A stretch of 64,000 nt of DNA from an uncultured Bacteroidales bacterium (GCA_958418815.1 CATZGB010000011.1:16308-80307), one strand, 5' to 3'; counted from the first letter of the stretch, positions 8,753 through 20,935 are shown. Translations and numbers: made by a program. Notes: generated by a model not told the origin, from the letters alone.

Positions 8753-9448
8753 ATGAAAGCTTTTAAGACTTTATGCCTCGGTATGGTTGCGGCAGGTATG
8801 CTGCTCACCGGATGTAGTTCAATGACCAACACCGGCAAAGGCGCCCTCATCGGCGGCGGTGGCGGCGGCGCTCTCGGCGCAGGCCTTGGCGCGCTGATTG
8901 GCGGCGGAAAAGGCGCAGGTATCGGTGCGGCAATCGGCACAGCCGTAGGCGCCGGAGCTGGCGCGCTGATCGGAAACCGCATGGACAAGCAGGCAAAGCA
9001 GCTCGAAGAGCAGCTCCAGAATGCCCAGGTTGAGCGCGTTGACGACCAGAACGGCCTCGCAGCCATCAAGGTGACTTTCCCCGGCGGAATCCTCTTCCCC
9101 ACCAATGGCACCACCCTCAGCGCCAGCGCGCAGACCGAACTGGCCCAGTTCGCAGCGTCGCTCAAGCAGAACGCCGAGACCAACGTGCAGATTTTCGGAT
9201 TCACCGACAACACCGGCTCGCTTGAAGTCAACACCCGTGTGGCAGACGGACGCGCGCTGGCTGTTGACCGCTTCCTGGTAGACAGCGGCATCTCCCCCAC
9301 CCGTCTTACCTACCAGGGCATCCCGATGGCCGACTATGTCGCATCAAACGACACCGCTGCCGGACGCGCCCAGAACCGTCGTGTGGAAATCTACATCACC
9401 GCAAACCAGCAGATGATCCAGCAGGCTGAGAACGGAACTCTCAAGTAA
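8753..9448 (+). CDS. OmpA-family lipoprotein with glycine zipper
   Basis: 231 residues. The lipobox LLTGC puts the lipidated Cys at residue 21. Residues about 30-85 form a glycine-zipper membrane segment (repeated GGG, GxGxG and AIGTAVGAGAGALIG). Residues about 105-225 are an OmpA C-terminal peptidoglycan-binding domain, with NVQIFGFTDNTGSLEVN and NRRVEIYI. The layout matches YiaD/OmpA-type lipoproteins that anchor the outer membrane to peptidoglycan. It is monocistronic, with a long leader and a strong terminator 18 bp after the stop. Confidence 0.9.
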   Translation: MKAFKTLCLGMVAAGMLLTGCSSMTNTGKGALIGGGGGGALGAGLGALIGGGKGAGIGAAIGTAVGAGAGALIGNRMDKQAKQLEEQLQNAQVERVDDQNGLAAIKVTFPGGILFPTNGTTLSASAQTELAQFAASLKQNAETNVQIFGFTDNTGSLEVNTRVADGRALAVDRFLVDSGISPTRLTYQGIPMADYVASNDTAAGRAQNRRVEIYITANQQMIQQAENGTLK

Positions 9449-9464
9449 TCTGCCACAGACACAA

Positions 9465-9520
9465 ATCAACAACAAAACGCCCCGGCTCTGATTTTGGAGC
9501 CGGGGCGTTTTGTTGTTGAT
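9465..9520. terminator. 24-bp perfect bidirectional terminator
   Basis: Perfect 24-base stem (9465-9488 with 9497-9520) around an 8 nt loop, GC-rich at the top with A/T runs at the base. It separates the convergent OmpA lipoprotein gene and valS. Confidence 0.85.
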
Positions 9521-9540
9521 TATTACTCGTTGGTAGCGTG

Positions 9541-12276
9541 TCAGCCGAGCGAGGCGAGGGTCGCCTTCAGCGCGTCAAGGCGGGCGATGGTGTCGGCCTG
9601 CTTGCGACGTTCGGCATCAATGACCGCCGCAGGGGCCTTCGACACGAAACGCTCGTTGGCGAGCTTGGCCTCGATTTTGCGCAGGAAGTCGCTGTGGTAG
9701 GCGATTTCCTTCTCGACCTTGGCGCGTTCGGCCTCAACATCTATGTTGGCGGCCAAGGGTATGGCGAACTCCGTGGTGTCGACTATGAAACCGGCTGCCG
9801 GCCCTTCGGGCTTGGTTGCGTCGGCAACAATCTCCGAGAGGTTGGCGAGCTTGCGGACAAGCGCCTCCACCCCGGCCGACAATCCCGACTGGCGGTTGAT
9901 GACAAGCAACTGGAGAGCGTCGCGCTGCGGCAGGTTCTTTGACGCGCGCACACCGCGGACGGCTGTCAGCAGCTCCATGGCGAAATCCATCTCCTTCAGC
10001 AACGCGTTGTCAACTTCAGCAGCCTGGGGCATCATCTGCACCATCAGGGACTCGCCCGGACGACGTTCCTCAAGGTTCTGCCAGATTTCCTCGGTGATGA
10101 AAGGCATGAATGGATGGAGCAGACGCAACAGGGCGTCGAAGAAGCTTACAGTCTCGGCATATACAGCCGGATTGATGGGGGTGCCGAACGCGGGCTTGAC
10201 CATCTCAAGATACGACGATGAGAAATCATCGCGGATAAGACGGTAAAGCAGATTGGCGGCCTCAGAGATACGGAACTTCTCCATAAGGTCATTCACCTCG
10301 GCCACAGCAGCGGCCAGGCGCGAGCGGAACCAGTCGATGGCCGCCTTGTCGGCCTCGTTGATTCCGGATGCTGGGGCCGACACGGCTGAGTCAGGACTCC
10401 ATCCGGCAATCAGGCGGAACACATTCCAGAGCTTGTTGGAGAAGTTTCGGCCGGTCTCGCAAAGTTTCTCGTCGAAGAGAATGTCGTTTCCGGCGGGAGC
10501 GGAAAGCATCAGGCCGAGACGCACACCGTCGGCCCCGAAATTGGCAATCAGTTCCAGCGGGTCGGGCGAGTTTCCGAGCGACTTGCTCATCTTGCGTCCG
10601 AGGCTGTCGCGCACGATGCCGGTAAAGTAAACATTCTTGAACGGCTCCTTGCCTGTGTATTCATATCCGGCCATGATCATTCGGGCCACCCAGAAGAAGA
10701 TGATGTCAGGCCCGGTCACGAGAGTGGCGGTGGGATAGTAGTAGCTGATTTCCTCGTTGCCCGGATTGTTGATTCCGTCAAACAGAGTGATGGGCCACAG
10801 CCATGAGGAGAACCATGTGTCAAGCGCGCCGGCATCCTGGGTGAGGTCAGAGTCACAAATGTCCTGGCATCCGGTGAGGGCCTTGACCTTCTCCACAGCC
10901 TTTTCGAGCGATTCAGCCACAACGAAAGTCTCTTTGCCGGGATTGGCAGGGTCGTTGTAATAATAGGCCGGGATGCGGTGTCCCCACCATAACTGGCGGC
11001 TGATACACCAGTCCTGTATGTTCTCAAGCCACACACGGTAGGTCGACTTGTATTTCTCGGGCACGAATTTGATGATGTCGTCCATCACCGGAGAGAGGGA
11101 GATGTCGGCGAAGTGCTTCATATTGACAAACCACTGCAACGACAAGCGCGGCTCGATGGCTACCTTGGTGCGTTCCGAGAAACCCACATTGTTGACATAA
11201 TCCTCCACCTTCTCCATCAGACCGGCTTTCTGCAGGTCCTCGGCAATCTTGTCGCGTACCTCGAAACGGTCCATGCCGACATACAGCCCGGCATCCTCCG
11301 AGAGGGTAGCGTCCTCGTTGAAGATGTCTATCGAGGGGAGATTGTGGGTCTTGCCGAGCATGTAGTCATTCTTGTCATGCGCCGGAGTGACCTTCAGACA
11401 GCCTGTACCGAAATCAACCTCGACATAGCGGTCTTCGATGACAGGAATCACACGGCCCACCAGAGGCACGACCACCTTCTTGCCCTTGAGCCAGGCGTTC
11501 TTGGGATCCTTGGGATTGATACACATCGCCGTGTCCCCCATGATGGTCTCGGGGCGGGTGGTGGCCACCACGGCATATTTGCGGCCATCCTTGTCGACAT
11601 GCACTACATTGCCCCCCTCCTCGCTCACCGCGTCGGAGGTCTCCCCTTCCGCCAGATAATAGCGGAGGTAATAAAGCTTTGACTGCTCCTGGACGAAGTA
11701 GACCTCGTCATCTGAGATGGCCGTGCGGTTGACAGGATCCCAGTTGACCATACGCAGGCCACGGTAAATCAGTCCTTTCTCATAGAGGTCACAGAACACT
11801 TTCGTGACAGCCTCCGAGCGGAGCGGATCCATTGTGAAAGCTGTGCGGTCCCAGTCGCAAGAAGCGCCGAGCTTGCGGAGCTGCTGCAGGATTATGCCGC
11901 CATGATGACGGGTCCAGTCCCAGGCATGTTCGAGAAACTCCTCACGGGTGAGGTCGGTCTTCTTTATGCCCTGCGCCGCGAGCTTGGCAATCACCTTTGT
12001 CTCGGTGGCGATAGAGGCATGGTCGGTGCCGGGCACCCAGCACGCGTTCTTGCCCTGCATGCGCGCACGGCGTATGAGGATGTCCTGGATGGTCTCGTTG
12101 AGCATATGGCCCATATGCAACACACCGGTCACATTGGGGGGAGGGATGACTATGGTGTAGGGTTCCCTTGCGTCTGGCTTGGAGCTGAAAAGCTTATGCT
12201 CCATCCAGTAGGCATACCACTTGTCTTCAACCTCGGCCGGATTGTATTTGGATGCTAATTCTTTCATAAGGTTCAT
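9541..12276 (-). CDS. valS: Valine-tRNA ligase
   Basis: 911 residues, normal length for ValRS. It charges tRNA-Val in the cytoplasm. The class I signatures are present: [15 protein letters not shown] near residue 48 (HIGH motif HMGH) and [11 protein letters not shown] near residue 565 (KMSKS). A CP1 editing domain lies between them, and a C-terminal anticodon-binding region ends in a short coiled coil ([20 protein letters not shown]). The start may be 12276 or the ATG at 12267 ([14 protein letters not shown]); both are just downstream of a leftward TAATTTTG element at 12292-12285. It is divergent from the S9 peptidase gene with only 113 bp between. Confidence 0.97.
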   Translation of the reverse strand: MNLMKELASKYNPAEVEDKWYAYWMEHKLFSSKPDAREPYTIVIPPPNVTGVLHMGHMLNETIQDILIRRARMQGKNACWVPGTDHASIATETKVIAKLAAQGIKKTDLTREEFLEHAWDWTRHHGGIILQQLRKLGASCDWDRTAFTMDPLRSEAVTKVFCDLYEKGLIYRGLRMVNWDPVNRTAISDDEVYFVQEQSKLYYLRYYLAEGETSDAVSEEGGNVVHVDKDGRKYAVVATTRPETIMGDTAMCINPKDPKNAWLKGKKVVVPLVGRVIPVIEDRYVEVDFGTGCLKVTPAHDKNDYMLGKTHNLPSIDIFNEDATLSEDAGLYVGMDRFEVRDKIAEDLQKAGLMEKVEDYVNNVGFSERTKVAIEPRLSLQWFVNMKHFADISLSPVMDDIIKFVPEKYKSTYRVWLENIQDWCISRQLWWGHRIPAYYYNDPANPGKETFVVAESLEKAVEKVKALTGCQDICDSDLTQDAGALDTWFSSWLWPITLFDGINNPGNEEISYYYPTATLVTGPDIIFFWVARMIMAGYEYTGKEPFKNVYFTGIVRDSLGRKMSKSLGNSPDPLELIANFGADGVRLGLMLSAPAGNDILFDEKLCETGRNFSNKLWNVFRLIAGWSPDSAVSAPASGINEADKAAIDWFRSRLAAAVAEVNDLMEKFRISEAANLLYRLIRDDFSSSYLEMVKPAFGTPINPAVYAETVSFFDALLRLLHPFMPFITEEIWQNLEERRPGESLMVQMMPQAAEVDNALLKEMDFAMELLTAVRGVRASKNLPQRDALQLLVINRQSGLSAGVEALVRKLANLSEIVADATKPEGPAAGFIVDTTEFAIPLAANIDVEAERAKVEKEIAYHSDFLRKIEAKLANERFVSKAPAAVIDAERRKQADTIARLDALKATLASLG

Positions 12277-12389
12277 TTTGCCCGCAAAATTACAAAAAAT
12301 AAGCGAATTTTGACTAACTTTGCCGTGAAGAATCTCCCGGAGGCCATTCCGGGGTGATTACAGTCACAAAAATTTAACTGAATATCACC

Positions 12390-14513
12390 ATGAACAAATC
12401 CCTTCTGCCCGTCGCCGCCGCCTCGCTGATGGCCATCGCCACAAGCTGCGGACAACAGGAAGAAATGATCGAGAAACCCGACTTCTCGTCGGCAACAGGC
12501 ATTTTCGACATGGAAGCCCTGGAGGCGCTGGGGCGTGTGTCAAACCCGCAGGTGTCGCCTGATGGGAAGAAGATTCTCTACGGAGTGAGCTATGAGAGCG
12601 TGGAGCTCAACAAGAGCAACAACGAGCTTTACACGATGAACCTCGACGGCACGGATGTGAAACGCCTCACAAAGACCGCGATGTCTGAGGGGGACGCCGT
12701 GTGGATTGACAACGGCCGTAAAATCGCCTTCGTCGCCGCCCATGACGGCAAGCCCCAGCTCTGGGTAATGAACGCCGACGGCACGAACCGCCATGTGGTA
12801 AGCCGCCTCGAAAACGGTGTCGGAGGTTTCAAAGTGTCGCCCGACGGGAAGAAGGTGGTCATCGTGTCCACCGTAAAATACAACCGCACCGCCCAGGATG
12901 TATATCCCGACCTCACCAAGGCTACCGGCCGCCTGATCGACGACATGATGTACAAACACTGGGACGAATGGGTCACCGAGATACCCCATCCCTTCATCGC
13001 CGACTTCGACAACTACCGCCTGACAAACATCAAGGATATAATGGAGGGGGAGCGCTTCGAGTCACCGATGAAACCTTTCGGCGGCGTTGAGTCATTCGCC
13101 TGGTCGCCTGACTCGCGCGAGCTGGTTTACGTCAGCCGCAAAAAAGAAGGCATGGAATACGCCATCTCAACCAACTCAGACCTCTACTGCTACAACCTCG
13201 AATCTGGCGAGACACGCAACCTCACCGAAGGCATGATGGGCTACGACACCAATCCCGCGTTCTCCCCCGACGGCAGCAAGCTCGCCTGGCTCTCTATGGA
13301 ACACGATGGCTATGAGAGCGACAAGAACCGAATTTTCGTGATGGACATGGCAACCGGTGAGAAGACCGACCTCACCGCCGACTGGGACTACACCGCCGAC
13401 CAGTTTGCCTGGTATCCCGACGGAAAGAAAATCTACTTCATCGCGCCCTACCAGGGTGTGACCCCGGTGTTCTCAATCGATGTCGAGAGCCATAAGGTGG
13501 ACTTCATCACCGGCAAACAGGACATCTGTGACTACGCCGCTCTCGCGCCCGTCGACGGCAAGACCCTCATCACGATGCGCCACTCGTTCCTCTATCCCAA
13601 CGAGATATTCTCTGTGACCGACAATGTGGCCACCGCGCTCACCGAGGTCAACAAAGACATCCTCGGCCAAATCGACGCCCCGATGATGGAGAAGGTGCTC
13701 GTGCCGACCACCGACGGCAAGGAGATGACCACCTGGGTCATCTATCCCCCGAAATTTGACAAGACCAAGAAATATCCCGCCCTCCTCTACTGCCAGGGCG
13801 GCCCGCAGCAGGCCGTGAGCCAGTTCTGGAGCTACAGGTGGAACCTTATGCTCATGGCTTCCAAGGGCTACATCGTCATCGCCCCCAACCGTCGCGGACT
13901 CCCCGGATTCGGCACCGAGTGGAACGCCCAGATTTCAGGCGACTACCCCGGCCAGAACATGCAGGATTACCTCTCCGCTGTCGATTACATGAAGCAGCAG
14001 CCCTACGTCGACGAGGCCCATATCGGAGCCGTCGGCGCAAGCTACGGAGGATTCTCCGTCTACATGCTCGCAGGCATCCACCAGGGCCGCTTCGCAGCCT
14101 TTGTGGCCCACGCCGGAATCTTCAACATGGAGGCCCAGTATCTCGAGACAGAGGAGATGTGGTTTGCCAACTGGGACATGGGCGGCGCCTTCTGGGACAA
14201 GAACAATCCCGTGGCGCAGCGCACATTCGCCAACTCCCCCCACAAGTTTGTCGACAACTGGGACACCCCCATCCTTGTCACCCACGGCGAATATGACTTC
14301 CGCATCCTCTCCTCACAGGGCGAGATGGCATTCAACGCCGCCCGCCTCCGCGGAGTTCCCGCCGAGATGCTGATTTTCCCGGATGAGAACCACTGGATCC
14401 TGAAGCCCCAGAACGCCATCATGTGGCAGCGCGTGTTCTTCCGCTGGCTCGACCGCTGGCTCAAGCCCACAGCCGCCGAAAACGCCGAGACAGAGGCTGC
14501 CACCGAGGCCTGA
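12390..14513 (+). CDS. S9-family peptidase lipoprotein (dipeptidyl-peptidase type)
   Basis: 707 residues. The lipobox IATSC places a lipidated Cys at residue 20, so the enzyme is probably membrane-anchored outside the cytoplasm. Residues about 45-430 carry WD40-like/PD40 beta-propeller repeats (VSPDGKKIL, WSPDSRELVY, FSPDGSKLAW). Residues about 470-690 are a prolyl-oligopeptidase fold with catalytic Ser551 in GASYGG, Asp636 in THGEYDF and His668 in ENHW. Such enzymes cut dipeptides or short peptides after Pro or Ala and feed peptide-fermenting Bacteroidales. A TAACTTTG element at 12315-12322 is the likely promoter, overlapping the divergent valS control region. A hairpin 24 bp after the stop ends the unit. 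Confidence 0.92.
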   Translation: MNKSLLPVAAASLMAIATSCGQQEEMIEKPDFSSATGIFDMEALEALGRVSNPQVSPDGKKILYGVSYESVELNKSNNELYTMNLDGTDVKRLTKTAMSEGDAVWIDNGRKIAFVAAHDGKPQLWVMNADGTNRHVVSRLENGVGGFKVSPDGKKVVIVSTVKYNRTAQDVYPDLTKATGRLIDDMMYKHWDEWVTEIPHPFIADFDNYRLTNIKDIMEGERFESPMKPFGGVESFAWSPDSRELVYVSRKKEGMEYAISTNSDLYCYNLESGETRNLTEGMMGYDTNPAFSPDGSKLAWLSMEHDGYESDKNRIFVMDMATGEKTDLTADWDYTADQFAWYPDGKKIYFIAPYQGVTPVFSIDVESHKVDFITGKQDICDYAALAPVDGKTLITMRHSFLYPNEIFSVTDNVATALTEVNKDILGQIDAPMMEKVLVPTTDGKEMTTWVIYPPKFDKTKKYPALLYCQGGPQQAVSQFWSYRWNLMLMASKGYIVIAPNRRGLPGFGTEWNAQISGDYPGQNMQDYLSAVDYMKQQPYVDEAHIGAVGASYGGFSVYMLAGIHQGRFAAFVAHAGIFNMEAQYLETEEMWFANWDMGGAFWDKNNPVAQRTFANSPHKFVDNWDTPILVTHGEYDFRILSSQGEMAFNAARLRGVPAEMLIFPDENHWILKPQNAIMWQRVFFRWLDRWLKPTAAENAETEAATEA

Positions 14514-14537
14514 CCGGCATACATTCATTACTGACAT

Positions 14538-14589
14538 AATCCCCCTGACACAAATCCCCCGACATACCGGGATGAATGTCAGGGGGATT
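14538..14589 (+). terminator. Terminator after S9 peptidase
   Basis: Thirteen-base perfect stem (14538-14550 with 14577-14589) with a 26 nt loop. Confidence 0.65.
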
Positions 14590-14652
14590 GCTTTGGTCAA
14601 TGAACATTATTACTGACAAAAATGTTAATTTGGCAGATTTTCACAGTGCCTT

Positions 14653-14710
14653 GTGGCAGTCGACAGCGACACCTGTGGCAGTCCGCGCAAGTTTGGCACA
14701 GTTTTCGCAT
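14653..14710 (+). promoter_or_regulatory. Sigma-54-like site with upstream direct repeats, before groES
   Basis: At 14692-14710 the sequence TTTGGCACAGTTTTCGCAT has GG and GC separated by exactly 10 nt, the invariant spacing of sigma-54 (-24/-12) promoters, with a TGGCAC start. Initiation would fall near 14720, leaving an 86 nt leader to groES. Upstream, the 9-mer GTGGCAGTC occurs twice (14653-14661 and 14675-14683), 22 bp apart, the same face of the helix. No TAnnTTTG element with a proper partner was found in this gap and no CIRCE repeat is present. The assignment is a motif match only. Confidence 0.4.
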
Positions 14711-14805
14711 ATATCACAAACAGGGAGTCGCCTGACAACGCGGAAGCGTCGCAACGGCATTCACCCCCGCAAGACAACTAAAAACTTAAAACCACAATAT
14801 CAATC

Positions 14806-16769
<1,964 letters not shown>

Positions 16770-16835
16770 GCCACTTACCCATTTATCAGGCAGATTCCTT
16801 ACAATCACACCTGACCTCGAATTGATTTGACCATA

Positions 16836-16869
16836 TCGGCCCGGTTTTCACAAATGAAGACCGGGCCGA
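16836..16869 (+). terminator. Terminator after groEL
   Basis: Ten-base perfect GC-rich stem (16836-16845 with 16860-16869), 14 nt loop, 66 bp after the groEL stop. Confidence 0.55.
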
Positions 16870-16925
16870 CTTCATAGCCAGCAACACATGCCAACATTAA
16901 GAACCTGGATGCCACATAATTGAAA

Positions 16926-16961
16926 ACCGGCCCTTGAACCTGTGACGGGTTCAGGGGCCGG
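16926..16961 (-). terminator. Terminator after GH5 gene
   Basis: Fourteen-base stem (about 16927-16940 with 16948-16961) with one G-T pair, followed on the minus strand by a short U run. It lies 26 bp beyond the stop of the leftward GH5 gene. Confidence 0.65.
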
Positions 16962-16987
16962 CTGATGTTCCAGACTCTTGCGTCTTG

Positions 16988-18001
16988 TCAGTTGGCTGAG
17001 TTGCGGGCCTGGATGGTCTTCATGGCCAGGCGGGCCCACTCCTTGAGCTGGGAGTCGGTCCAGTGCATGGCGTTGTCGGATGCATCAGGGGTGACCATCG
17101 AGCAGGTCTCATCCTTGTCGGCGATGTCCCACATAAGCATTGACAGGTGGTTGTCGTCGGCGAGCTTCACCCACTTGTCCCATGATTCGTATCCGATAGG
17201 GCCGTCGCCAGTGTTCTCCATCGAGCCGCATTCAGAGATTATCAGGGGCAGGCCGTTGGCTATGGCCTTCTCTGCCTTGGCGCGATATTCGTCGCCATGG
17301 CTGGCGGCATAGAAATGGAGGCTGTAAAGGAGGTTGTCGAATTCAAGCGGCGACTCCGACGCGAGGTCGACATCCTGGTCCCAGCGCGGGGTGCCGACGA
17401 TTATCACCGAGTTTGGAGCCTTGTCGCGGATGACCGGAATCAGCTCGTTGGCGTACTCCTTGATTTCCTGCCATTCCACTTCGGTAGGCTCATTCCAGAT
17501 TTCATATAAGATGTTGGGGGTGTCGCCATATTTATCGGTGACGGTAGTGAAGAACTGCTTGGCATCGGCAAGGCGGTTTTCATGGGAATGCCAGTCGCAG
17601 ATGACATACATCCCATTCTCTATGGCAGCGTCTATGACAGCATAAAGCTTCGCCATGGCATCAGCCGAGTCAGCGTCATAGCAGTTGACGACATCACCCG
17701 AGGTATGCGCGCCTATTGCGGCACGGGTGATGTTGGCCCCCCATTTCTGCTTGAAAGCCATCACTGTGGAGTCGTTGTAGAAACGCCCCCAGTTGGAATG
17801 CCAGCCAAGGCTCGGGCCATTCAGGACGACGGTGTCACCGGCGGCATTCTTCAGCAGAAGACCATCTACCTGCAGATGAGACACCGACTCCACGGAGTCA
17901 GTCTCGCCGTTTGTCATTTCGGCGGTCTTTTTGCCGCCACAGCCTGTCATGGATGACATGACAGCCGCCCCAATCAGGATTGTTGCAATTGTCTTGTTCA
18001 C
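16988..18001 (-). CDS. Glycoside hydrolase family 5 lipoprotein (endoglucanase-like)
   Basis: 337 residues. The lipobox SMTGC gives a lipidated Cys21, so it is an envelope lipoprotein. A (beta/alpha)8 GH5 catalytic domain spans about residues 45-335. The acid/base is Glu171 in IWNEPTE and the likely nucleophile is Glu257 in IISECGS; His138 in ICDWHSH also fits the family. GH5 enzymes of this type cut beta-1,4-linked glucans. The gene lies 60 bp downstream of a sialate O-acetylesterase-like gene on the same strand, with no SusC/SusD pair near, so it is not a canonical polysaccharide utilisation locus. Exact substrate cannot be read from sequence. Confidence 0.9.
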   Translation of the reverse strand: MNKTIATILIGAAVMSSMTGCGGKKTAEMTNGETDSVESVSHLQVDGLLLKNAAGDTVVLNGPSLGWHSNWGRFYNDSTVMAFKQKWGANITRAAIGAHTSGDVVNCYDADSADAMAKLYAVIDAAIENGMYVICDWHSHENRLADAKQFFTTVTDKYGDTPNILYEIWNEPTEVEWQEIKEYANELIPVIRDKAPNSVIIVGTPRWDQDVDLASESPLEFDNLLYSLHFYAASHGDEYRAKAEKAIANGLPLIISECGSMENTGDGPIGYESWDKWVKLADDNHLSMLMWDIADKDETCSMVTPDASDNAMHWTDSQLKEWARLAMKTIQARNSAN

Positions 18002-18061
18002 GATAATGTTGGTTTTGAGTTAGTTTATGTATCTGTCTAAGCAAGTGAGTTTCGTCAGTTG

Positions 18062-19483
18062 TCAGCGATCGCTGCGGAATGGCACAAGCGGGAGGAAATC
18101 GGCGCCACACATGTTGCCGAGCTGGAAGTCATGGAAACAATACCTGACATACAGCGGGGCCGCCACTTCGGGAGAGGAGAGGATGACATATGCCTTCTGG
18201 TCATCTATCCCTACCACTTTGGCCGGATGAAAGACCTTGTCTTCCCCGGCTACCTCAAACCCCTCGATGTCATAGTTGCGGCACAGGCCGTCGCGGTGGG
18301 CCACGAAGTCTACCCTTATCTTGTCTCCGTCAGGGACGGCGCTTTTGAAGCGCGGGGCATCGACGGGAAACTGCGTGTGGCCGTAGGTGCGGTTCAATGC
18401 GAGATTCCCAAGGCGGTTGCCGATGGTGCGTTTTTCGGCGGGATGGATGTTGTGCCGCTCATGAGGAAGGGCCATATCGTTGGTGGCCACCATCCCGCTG
18501 TTGGGAATCATCCCTACTGCGTCCCACTGCGCCTCGCGCAGGTAGGGCGACTTGTCATTGCCATAATCATACGGGGCAATCTCCACGGCATAGAACGGGA
18601 TGTCGCCCTCCCCTATCATGTCGCGCCAATGGCCGACCATTGTGGCAAGACGCGAGGCATAGGTCTGCCAGCTGTCGACATTGGAACAGCCTTGATACCA
18701 GAGAATCCCTTTGTAAGTGTAATCCTTGACAGGGACGAACATGGCGTTGTACATCAACACCGGGCGCATCCAATGGGTCATAGCCTCGATGCTGTCGCGG
18801 TCAAGGCTTATGTCGGAATATCCTTTGACAATCTCCTCGGGAAGCCAGCTCTCGACACGGGCGCCCCCATAGGCCGCGCTTACTATCCCGACGGGGACAT
18901 CCTCCACATCCGAGACACGTTTGGCGAAGTGCCACGCAACGGCGCTGAATTCCGGGGCGGTCCGGGGGGAAGGCACCACCCATGACGCGGCGACGGTGTC
19001 AAGCGGCACATAGCTCTGTGTGAGCGGCACTGTGATGAACCTTATCGAACCGGCGCGCCGGCCAGCCTCGGCCACCTCGTCGTAGCCGCCGTTGACCGGA
19101 CAAGGCTCATATCCCTTCAGGGGCATCTGCATATTTGACTGCCCGGAGGCAAGCCACACCTCCCCCACAAGCACATTCCCGACGGTCTTCACATCCCCGT
19201 CGGCCGTGTCGGTGAAAGTGATGGACTGGGGGGCGAAACTTCCCGAGGGGGTCTCCACCTTAGCCTGCCAGCGACCGTCCGCGTCAACGTCGGCGATTAC
19301 AGGCGTGTCGGCCCATGACGGCCTTATCTCGATTTTTCCGGAGGGGGTGGCTCTACCCCACAGTCTTGCCGAAGCCTGCTGCTGCAACACCATATTGTCT
19401 CCGACCATTGGGTTTAGCAACACTTTAGCCCCGGCAGGGACAAAGACCGCGGCCAGCATCGCCACGGCATAAAATTTTCTCAT
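18062..19483 (-). CDS. Sialate O-acetylesterase-like SGNH esterase
   Basis: 473 residues with a signal peptide (about 1-19). An Ig-like N-terminal domain holds the family phrase NPMVGDNMVLQQ. An SGNH hydrolase domain follows with block I LASGQSNMQMPL (nucleophile Ser116), the oxyanion region, and the late HNIHPAEKRTIGNRL block with the catalytic His. This is the SASA/DUF303 family. It removes acetyl esters from sialic acids or from plant glycans such as xylan. Next to a GH5 enzyme, an accessory esterase role on an acetylated plant polysaccharide is more likely than mucin sialic acid, but this is inference. Confidence 0.88.
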   Translation of the reverse strand: MRKFYAVAMLAAVFVPAGAKVLLNPMVGDNMVLQQQASARLWGRATPSGKIEIRPSWADTPVIADVDADGRWQAKVETPSGSFAPQSITFTDTADGDVKTVGNVLVGEVWLASGQSNMQMPLKGYEPCPVNGGYDEVAEAGRRAGSIRFITVPLTQSYVPLDTVAASWVVPSPRTAPEFSAVAWHFAKRVSDVEDVPVGIVSAAYGGARVESWLPEEIVKGYSDISLDRDSIEAMTHWMRPVLMYNAMFVPVKDYTYKGILWYQGCSNVDSWQTYASRLATMVGHWRDMIGEGDIPFYAVEIAPYDYGNDKSPYLREAQWDAVGMIPNSGMVATNDMALPHERHNIHPAEKRTIGNRLGNLALNRTYGHTQFPVDAPRFKSAVPDGDKIRVDFVAHRDGLCRNYDIEGFEVAGEDKVFHPAKVVGIDDQKAYVILSSPEVAAPLYVRYCFHDFQLGNMCGADFLPLVPFRSDR

Positions 19484-19603
19484 GACTCTAAGTTAAGGAT
19501 AAGTTTTTCGTGAATGGCCATCCTTTGACAAAACGGCCATTGGAATTAGTCCTACAAAGTAACATCTTTTTCACGACTTATCCAAATCCCCGGGTCTCCG
19601 ACT

Positions 19604-20935
19604 TCAGAAAGAGAACTGCACATATGCCCCGGCACGGCGCGCGCACGCCTGGGCACCCGAGAAATTCTGACGTTTGCCGAAATCAAACTCGGCTCCTATC
19701 TCCATTCGTTCGACCGGATTCCAGAACAGGTTCACGGCCAAGCAGTATCCATATCTGTAGCTGTCTGGCTGGGCCGGATGCGACGGGTCATAGCGTGTCT
19801 GCGAGAACTGCACGGTCGAGTATAGATTGCGGCGGAAATTGTATTGCACCCCGACGCAATAACCAAAGGCAAACGGGGCATAAAGCTCGCCCGGATGCTC
19901 AGGGTCCGGCACAAGGTCGTTGGTCACGGCTATCAGGTCGTTGCACAGGGAGCCGTAGCCGGCTCCGCAGTTGAATGTGAAATATGTGGTGACCGGTGAA
20001 AACGGATGCGCCACCGAACTGAGCTGCACTCCCCATCCGGTTTTCCTGACATTCTCCTGCAGGAGCAGATTGCGGTAGCCGAGGCCACGCACGATCCCTG
20101 CCAACCTCACATGCTGGCCTTTAGCCCACTCATACTGCACAAGGGCCGCCCCGTCAGGCACCCACGGCGACGTGGCTTTGGTCTCAATCCCATCAGCCCC
20201 TATCGAAGCCTCGGGGGTCTCGACCGATACTCCAAACGAGAATTTACCGAATGTCGGCATATACCGCAGCAACACGTTGTTGGACGCAAGCTTGTTGGTA
20301 GGCCCCTGGGCATCCACCGTCGGGGGCAATGCCGCCGGGTCTGAAAACGTGGAACTTGCCAGGCCGACGGTGAAATCCCTCACCTGGGCGTAGGCTTTCT
20401 TCAGTTTCAGGTCACGCATCCCATATCCGTTGAAATTGGCTTCGATGTAAAGCTGATAGTCGCCAAGCACCCGGTTGCTGCCCGCCATTCTCAGGAACAG
20501 GGCCGTGCCGGCGGGAGTGGTGCCGAACCTGTCGCGGTATGCCGGGTCTGCAGGAATCGGAATCAAGGCAGGGGCGAACCCGTTGACCTGCACCGCGCCT
20601 CCCCAGTCATACCATCCCCTCATCCTGACCACGCCGCCGATGCCCATCATCATCCCGGCCTCCTTTGACAGAAACATGAAATAAGGGGAGTTGGGATCCT
20701 GGGCATGGCGGAACTGGTCGTAATAAAACGAGGCTATCATATGGTAGACCGAGTCAATCTCCTCACGGCTCAGGCGGCCGCCGTCGACAGCCACCACCTT
20801 GGTGCGCCGCGACAACGAATCGGCTTGCTCGTCGACGACTGCGGCACCGGCCTCCTGAGACACCAGCGCCACCAGGAGCGACAAAATCAACACCCGGCAC
20901 ATGAATTTCAACCTGCAGAACAATGCGGACAACAT
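19604..20935 (-). CDS. DcaP-like outer membrane porin
   Basis: 443 residues. The signal peptide ends near AGA (about residue 31), or residue 20 if the ATG at 20902 is used (MCRVLILSLL), which gives a more standard leader. A coiled N-terminal stretch follows, then a porin barrel: alternating aromatic strands (LYIEANFNGYG, AYVQFSF at the extreme C-terminus with terminal Phe) and the pattern VGLASSTFSDPAALPPTVD. It resembles the DcaP trimeric porin family, which passes small anionic or dicarboxylate-like solutes in other bacteria. It is on the same strand as the esterase and GH5 genes, 120 bp upstream, so it may supply oligosaccharide or acid products. Family call moderate. Confidence 0.65.
   Translation of the reverse strand: MLSALFCRLKFMCRVLILSLLVALVSQEAGAAVVDEQADSLSRRTKVVAVDGGRLSREEIDSVYHMIASFYYDQFRHAQDPNSPYFMFLSKEAGMMMGIGGVVRMRGWYDWGGAVQVNGFAPALIPIPADPAYRDRFGTTPAGTALFLRMAGSNRVLGDYQLYIEANFNGYGMRDLKLKKAYAQVRDFTVGLASSTFSDPAALPPTVDAQGPTNKLASNNVLLRYMPTFGKFSFGVSVETPEASIGADGIETKATSPWVPDGAALVQYEWAKGQHVRLAGIVRGLGYRNLLLQENVRKTGWGVQLSSVAHPFSPVTTYFTFNCGAGYGSLCNDLIAVTNDLVPDPEHPGELYAPFAFGYCVGVQYNFRRNLYSTVQFSQTRYDPSHPAQPDSYRYGYCLAVNLFWNPVERMEIGAEFDFGKRQNFSGAQACARRAGAYVQFSF

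Noticed and set aside
14590..14805. CIRCE operator before groES
   Set aside because: No TTAGCACTC-N9-GAGTGCTAA or near match was found.
18059..18985. Open frame of 308 codons on the plus strand
   Set aside because: Antisense to the sialate O-acetylesterase-like gene, whose catalytic blocks are clear on the minus strand.
19510..19545. Inverted repeat AATGGCC...GGCCATT between porin and esterase genes
   Set aside because: Only seven pairs and no U run; too weak to call a terminator or operator.
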